Shown one piece after another: positions 60,052 through 64,000 of a stretch of 64,000 nt of DNA. Under the pieces are notes generated by a model, which worked only from the letters and a program-made list of their open reading frames with translations, ran no database searches and had not been told where the DNA came from. The stretch lies in the NCBI RefSeq assembly GCF_036492425.1, contig NZ_AP025292.1, forward strand, positions 1,302,001-1,366,000, written 5' to 3'. Positions within the stretch are counted from its first letter, which is position 1. The number at the start of each line of letters is the position of its first letter. Made by a program: the position numbers and the translations under genes. The stretch is from Persicobacter psychrovividus. Its GTDB lineage: Bacteria > Bacteroidota > Bacteroidia > Cytophagales > Cyclobacteriaceae.

Positions 60052-61638
60052 ATGAACCAAAGAAGAGCATTACCTATTGGCATACAGACTTTTGAAGATC
60101 TACGCATAAGTAAAGATGATTACCTATACATTGATAAGACTCAGTATGTTTACGAAATGACAAAGCTCTCTAAAGGATATTATTTCCTTTCTCGTCCTCG
60201 TCGTTTTGGGAAATCCATGCTCTGCTCAACTTTGGAATCTCTTTTTGAAGGCAAGAAAGAACTGTTTGAAGGGCTTTATATCTATGATCAATGGAATTGG
60301 GAAGAAAGCTATCCAGTGATCCGAATGGATATGAGTGGGGTGAATTATAAGGACATTGAGTCTGTTGATAAGAAACTTCAGTTTGTCCTGACCACCAATG
60401 CCAAACAACATCAAATTGAACTCAATAAAGATGAGCTTTTAGGAGCTCAATTGATGAATTTAATTGAGGCTATTGCTCATAAATATCAAAATAAAGTGGT
60501 CATTATTATTGATGAGTATGACAAAGCCATTCAGGACACTTTATCCAAGGAAAATGATTTAGCCTCTGAAGCATTAGATGTGTTACGTGGTTTCTATTCC
60601 GCTATCAAAGCTTCTGATCAGCATATTCGTTTCTGCTTCATGACGGGTATCACCAAATTCACGGGAGTAGGATTATTTAGTGGCGCGAACAATTTCAATG
60701 ACATCACTTTAAGCACTAAGTTCAGTGCTATTTGTGGTTTCACGCAAAAGGAATTGGAATCTTGTTTTGGTAATTATTTTGATGCGATCGATATGGAAGA
60801 AGTCAAGGCGTGGTACAATGGCTACAACTACCTTGGCGATCGGGTTTACAATCCATTCGATATTCTTTTATTTCTTAATCGTGAAGGCGATTTTGATAAC
60901 TATTGGTGGGATACAGGGCAACCTCATTTTTTGACCAAAATGTTTGAGCATGGGAAGTATGAGACCTATGATTTAGACCATTTGGAGTTATCTTCTCAGG
61001 AGCTGAAACAATTCACCCTCACTAATCTAAACTTAGCTTCATTGCTATGGCAAACCGGCTACTTAACCATCAAAGAGGTTATTCAGGAGCCATTTGGGGG
61101 GAAGAGTTTTGTCTTGTCTCCGCCTAACAGGGAAGTGCAGATTTCTCTTAATATGCTCTTTCTAATTAGTTTAACCTCCGTAGAGTCCAATCGGACATTG
61201 AAGCGAAACGAGGCGGTCAGGAGCTTATTTAAAAATGATTTAGATGGTTTTGAGGCGAGTGTAAAAGCCATGTTCTCTGCCATTCCTTACAATAATTATG
61301 TACAAAGCAACCTCCAAAAATATGAAGGGTTTTATGCGTCGGTAATGTTTAGCTTTTTGGCTGGCTTGGGTCTGAAATGCAAGACGGAGGAATCCACCTC
61401 ACACGGTAGAATTGACATGGTCATGGAAAGTCCTACGCATATTTATGTGATAGAATTTAAGCTCAATGCTCCCAAACCTACTGAAGGCAAACAAGGTGAG
61501 GCCATTGTTCAAATCCATGAAAAGAAATACTATGCGCCTTACTTAAATGATGATCGGAAGATTGTATTGATCGGGATGCATTTTAATGAGGAGAAAAGGA
61601 ATTTGGACCATTTTGAGGTGGATGAGTTGGGCGCTTAG
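60052..61638 (+). CDS. AAA-ATPase-like / PD-(D/E)XK nuclease family protein
   Basis: 528 residues. N-terminal AAA-like domain (PF09820 type): LPIGIQTFEDLRISKDDYLY then YIDKTQYVYEMTKL, Walker A SRPRRFGKSM, Walker B VVIIIDEYDKAI. The C-terminal PD-(D/E)XK nuclease-like domain (PF08011 type) has GRIDMVMESPTHIYVIEFKL, giving D and ExK. This family is highly multiplied in Bacteroidota and thought to be linked with mobile DNA or defence; its target is unknown. It has a TATATTTA box at about 60016. It is the last gene before attR. Confidence 0.88.
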   Translation: MNQRRALPIGIQTFEDLRISKDDYLYIDKTQYVYEMTKLSKGYYFLSRPRRFGKSMLCSTLESLFEGKKELFEGLYIYDQWNWEESYPVIRMDMSGVNYKDIESVDKKLQFVLTTNAKQHQIELNKDELLGAQLMNLIEAIAHKYQNKVVIIIDEYDKAIQDTLSKENDLASEALDVLRGFYSAIKASDQHIRFCFMTGITKFTGVGLFSGANNFNDITLSTKFSAICGFTQKELESCFGNYFDAIDMEEVKAWYNGYNYLGDRVYNPFDILLFLNREGDFDNYWWDTGQPHFLTKMFEHGKYETYDLDHLELSSQELKQFTLTNLNLASLLWQTGYLTIKEVIQEPFGGKSFVLSPPNREVQISLNMLFLISLTSVESNRTLKRNEAVRSLFKNDLDGFEASVKAMFSAIPYNNYVQSNLQKYEGFYASVMFSFLAGLGLKCKTEESTSHGRIDMVMESPTHIYVIEFKLNAPKPTEGKQGEAIVQIHEKKYYAPYLNDDRKIVLIGMHFNEEKRNLDHFEVDELGA

Positions 61639-61938
61639 CGGCGGCACGTATAATAAATCTTGAAGTCGATTACTTCATAAAAGATACTTAGCCTATACAT
61701 CTATATTGAATGCAGGAAGGCATCATCATAAGACCCTGAAGAAGGATGTTTTATTTTTGAGGGAAAAATGCTATTAATTATATTTAGTACGATTAAAATC
61801 ATACTTTGCCATAAAAAACTAATTAAACATCATAAATTCATATTATTTTTTTAAGTGCAAAATCAGTATTCGTCCCTCGGGCTGTCCGAATCCCTAAAAA
61901 ATGTGCTTAGGAAGCGCTAATAGGGGAATTCCATAGGC
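61639..61938. other. AT-rich right end of the island
   Basis: 300 bp without a supported gene, ending at attR. A loose inverted pair AATCCCTA/TAGGGGAATT lies near 61892-61930. No copy of the 10-bp phased repeats of the left end was found here. Confidence 0.4.
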
Positions 61939-62019
61939 TGTATCGGAAAGTAATACTTCCGATCGTCTAAGAATAATACTACCGAAGTCCTGCTATCTTG
62001 CTGATAGTGGGGCTTTTGT
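61939..62019 (+). repeat. Candidate attR: 81-bp direct repeat
   Basis: Direct copy of 32809-32889 with three substitutions, starting TGTATCGGAAAGTAATAC. Upstream of the core the mnmE coding sequence is absent, so this is the island-chromosome right junction rather than a second mnmE. Confidence 0.85.
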
Positions 62020-62096
62020 TTGTAGAAGAGGTAATGATGTTGTCAAGGTGTTTTTTTGAATCTGAAAATTGTCGATAAATGAATCGTTAATTTGAT

Positions 62097-62104
62097 TATC
62101 TTTA
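62097..62104 (+). promoter_or_regulatory. -7-like box before the S41 protease gene
   Basis: TATCTTTA, one mismatch to TAnnTTTG, 41 bp before the ATG at 62145. Confidence 0.4.
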
Positions 62105-62144
62105 TTGATCATTTTTATTCAATCGCATACGCAACATCAATGCT

Positions 62145-64000
62145 ATGAAAAACCTTTTCTTAATCCTCGGAGGGATGATGATGTCCCTTTCGGTGTTGGC
62201 GCAAAATCCGTTATGGATGCGCTATCCTTCAATTTCTCCTGATGGTGAACATATTGCCTTTTCTTATCAGGGGGACCTTTACGTGGTCGCTGCTGCTGGT
62301 GGTGAGGCGACGCCAATAACGAACCATGTGGCGCATGATTTTTCGCCTGTTTGGAGTCCTGACAGTAAGCAAATTGCCTTTGCTTCTGATCGGCATGGTA
62401 ATTTTGACCTCTTTCTGACGACCGTGAATGGCGGACGAGCCAAACGTTTAACATTCAATTCCACCAGTGAAATTCCGACTTCTTTCACACCAGATGGGCA
62501 ATCCGTATTGTTTACTGCTCAGGTCTTGGATGATGTCAAGAGTGCGCAGTTTCCTTATGGCCGACTTGATGAATTATATGCCGTAGGGATCGATGGGGGA
62601 CGTCCAAAGCAAATTTTGACACTCACTGCCGAGCATGCTCAATACAGCGCTGACGGTACAAAAATTCTTTATCAGGACAAAAAGGGGTATGAAGACCCAT
62701 GGCGAAAGCATCACACAAGTGCGGTCACCAGGGATCTTTGGATTTATGATGTGGCCTCAGGGAAACATCAACAGATTTCTGATTTCGAGGGGGAGGATCG
62801 TACACCAGTTTTCTTTGATCAGGATCAGCGTGTGGCCTACACCAGTGAGGTCGATGGAACCCTGAATGTTTGGACTATGGCAGTGGATGGCCGTGATAAA
62901 AAGCAGCTGACCAAACTGGAGAACCACCCTGTTCGATTTTTATCTGTATCTAAAAGCAATATTTTTTGTTTTGGATATGATGGAGAGATATATACTTTAA
63001 AAGAGGGAGGATCTCCTGAAAAAGTTGATATTAAAATCAATAATGATCAGAAGTTAAACAATGTTGTTTTTGAGAAAAAATCAGGTGGAGGGCAGGAGAT
63101 TTCTGTCTCTCCTAATGGTAAAGAGGTCGCTTTTATTTTAAGAGGCGATGTTTTTGTAACTTCTGTTGATTACAATACCACAGTTCAAATTACGAATACG
63201 GCTGAACAGGAAAGATCAGTGTCTTTCTCTCCCGACGGACGATCGTTGGTTTATGCCGGTGAGCGAAGTGGCAGCTGGAATATTTATGTTGCCAAACTGG
63301 GGAAAGACGAGGAAAAGTATTTCATCAATGCAACGGATATTCAGGAGGAGGTTATCACTGATGCGCCAGTGGAGGAGTTTCAGCCGAAATGGTCGCCAAA
63401 GGGTGATGCAATAGCCTATTTGGAAGAAAGAACCACCTTAAAAGTGATCGATCTGAAAACCAAAACCGCAAAAACCATTTTGGCAGGTAGCTTTAATTAT
63501 TCTTATTCTGATGGGGATCAGGCTTTCGACTGGTCGCCAGATGGCCAATATCTGGCGGTTCAATATTCGCCGAACCAGTGGACTTCTTCGGACATCGGAC
63601 TTGTGAAAGCTTCCGGCGATGGGCAGGTGATCAACCTGACGGAAAGCGGTTACAGCAGTACGGCTCCTCGGTTTGTAATGGACGGAAAAGCCATTGTTTA
63701 TGCCAATGACCGATATGGCTATCGCTCTCATGGGAGCTGGGGGGCAGAAGATGATGTTTTTGCCATTTTCTTGACCAAAGCGGCTTATGACGAATTCAAA
63801 TTGCCGCAAGAGGAATTCGACCTGTTGAAGGAAGCACGAAAAGCGCAGGAAGATCAGGAGGCTGAAGAAGAGAAGTCTAAAAAGAAGAAGGCTAAAAAAG
63901 GCAAGAAAGCGAACGAAGAAGTCGCTCATTTGGCGATTGATTTTGAAGGACTGCAGGAGCGTGTGATGCGCCTTACGATTAATTCTTCCTTCCTTTCCGA
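62145..64000 (+). CDS. Tricorn-like S41 family protease, 3' end beyond window
   Basis: About 618 codons open to the window edge. The signal peptide MKNLFLILGGMMMSLSVLAQ sends it to the periplasm. Then comes a WD40-like/TolB-type beta-propeller with repeated units such as SISPDGEHIAFSYQGDLYVV, SPVWSPDSKQIAFASDRHGN and PKWSPKGDAIAYLEE. A Lys/Glu-rich segment near residue 580 (EEEKSKKKKAKKGKKANEE) precedes the second propeller. The catalytic PDZ and S41 domains, expected C-terminally at about 1,050 residues total, lie outside. In tricorn homologues the propellers gate peptides to the protease. This is the resumed chromosome to the right of the island. Confidence 0.85.
   Translation, partial: MKNLFLILGGMMMSLSVLAQNPLWMRYPSISPDGEHIAFSYQGDLYVVAAAGGEATPITNHVAHDFSPVWSPDSKQIAFASDRHGNFDLFLTTVNGGRAKRLTFNSTSEIPTSFTPDGQSVLFTAQVLDDVKSAQFPYGRLDELYAVGIDGGRPKQILTLTAEHAQYSADGTKILYQDKKGYEDPWRKHHTSAVTRDLWIYDVASGKHQQISDFEGEDRTPVFFDQDQRVAYTSEVDGTLNVWTMAVDGRDKKQLTKLENHPVRFLSVSKSNIFCFGYDGEIYTLKEGGSPEKVDIKINNDQKLNNVVFEKKSGGGQEISVSPNGKEVAFILRGDVFVTSVDYNTTVQITNTAEQERSVSFSPDGRSLVYAGERSGSWNIYVAKLGKDEEKYFINATDIQEEVITDAPVEEFQPKWSPKGDAIAYLEERTTLKVIDLKTKTAKTILAGSFNYSYSDGDQAFDWSPDGQYLAVQYSPNQWTSSDIGLVKASGDGQVINLTESGYSSTAPRFVMDGKAIVYANDRYGYRSHGSWGAEDDVFAIFLTKAAYDEFKLPQEEFDLLKEARKAQEDQEAEEEKSKKKKAKKGKKANEEVAHLAIDFEGLQERVMRLTINSSFLS

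Larger units (their letters stand above)
32809..62019. mobile_element. Putative integrated island at the mnmE 3' end (~29 kb)
   Basis: Bounded by 81-bp direct repeats. The left end holds the expected integration and replication genes: HTH/excisionase-like proteins, tyrosine recombinase, DUF3987 and DUF6371-type replication proteins and an origin-like repeat field. The cargo is polymorphic-toxin cassettes, restriction remnants, a five-gene operon of unknown function and a PD-(D/E)XK ATPase. No relaxase or conjugation gene was found, so if it moves it needs help or is decayed. The primase-toxin array fusion at 39029 shows internal rearrangement. Confidence 0.75.

Noticed and set aside
61939-62019. 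Remnant of a second mnmE gene
   Set aside because: Homology begins only at the last five codons; no upstream mnmE sequence is present, which fits an att site, not a gene duplicate.
1-64000. tRNA or rRNA genes
   Set aside because: No cloverleaf with a T-loop consensus or rRNA conserved block was noticed by eye; a covariance search (tRNAscan-SE) would be decisive.

Overview
The window looks like the chromosome of a member of the Bacteroidota, most likely a Cytophagales-type marine bacterium. The evidence is TAnnTTTG promoter boxes (for example at 12226, 15054, 19842, 30100 and 31415), PorP/SprF type IX secretion gene fragments, DUF2027/Smr and NtrC-like proteins of the Bacteroidota kind, and generally weak Shine-Dalgarno sites. 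Genus is not determined.

Layout. 1-6426 (minus): four tandem paralogous membrane histidine kinases. 6708-23407: ordinary chromosome with SulP transporter, MarC, YwbE, Maf, a DUF2027/Smr protein, RNase P RNA, an NtrC-like regulator, a betaine-type binding lipoprotein, a YehS-like protein, an insertion sequence sitting in that gene's terminator, a cold-shock protein, a lipoprotein, a DEAD-box helicase and an ABC-F protein. 23429-29244: a decayed array of polymorphic-toxin cassettes, each made of a short core motif, a toxin tip or its scar, an immunity-type gene and the 5' part of a PorP/SprF gene. 29444-32823: MORN protein, small proteins and mnmE.

32809-62019 is a probable integrated island. 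An 81-bp sequence covering the last codons and terminator of mnmE is repeated (3 mismatches) at 61939. Inside the left end are a phased 10-bp repeat array, a zinc-finger/HTH protein, a tyrosine recombinase, a second HTH protein, a DUF3987 helicase-like protein, an origin-like set of nested inverted repeats (37577-37807) and a DUF6371-like primase. The primase 3' end is fused to the next block: a minus-strand array of about 3.17-kb tandem units (toxin tip, immunity, truncated PorP, spacer with 11-bp periodic repeats), then further toxin/immunity remnants, an IS5-type element and a truncated mcrC.

The most interesting unit is 51028-59865, a tight five-gene operon: a 963-residue protein with two cold-shock-like domains, a coiled-coil protein, a DUF3696-type ATPase, a protein with a PLD-like HDRF motif, and a membrane protein. 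I do not recognise this combination; it is a candidate conflict or antiviral system carried by the island. An AAA-like/PD-(D/E)XK protein closes the island, and after attR the chromosome resumes with a tricorn-like S41 protease running off the right edge. No relaxase, tRNA, rRNA or CRISPR array was seen.
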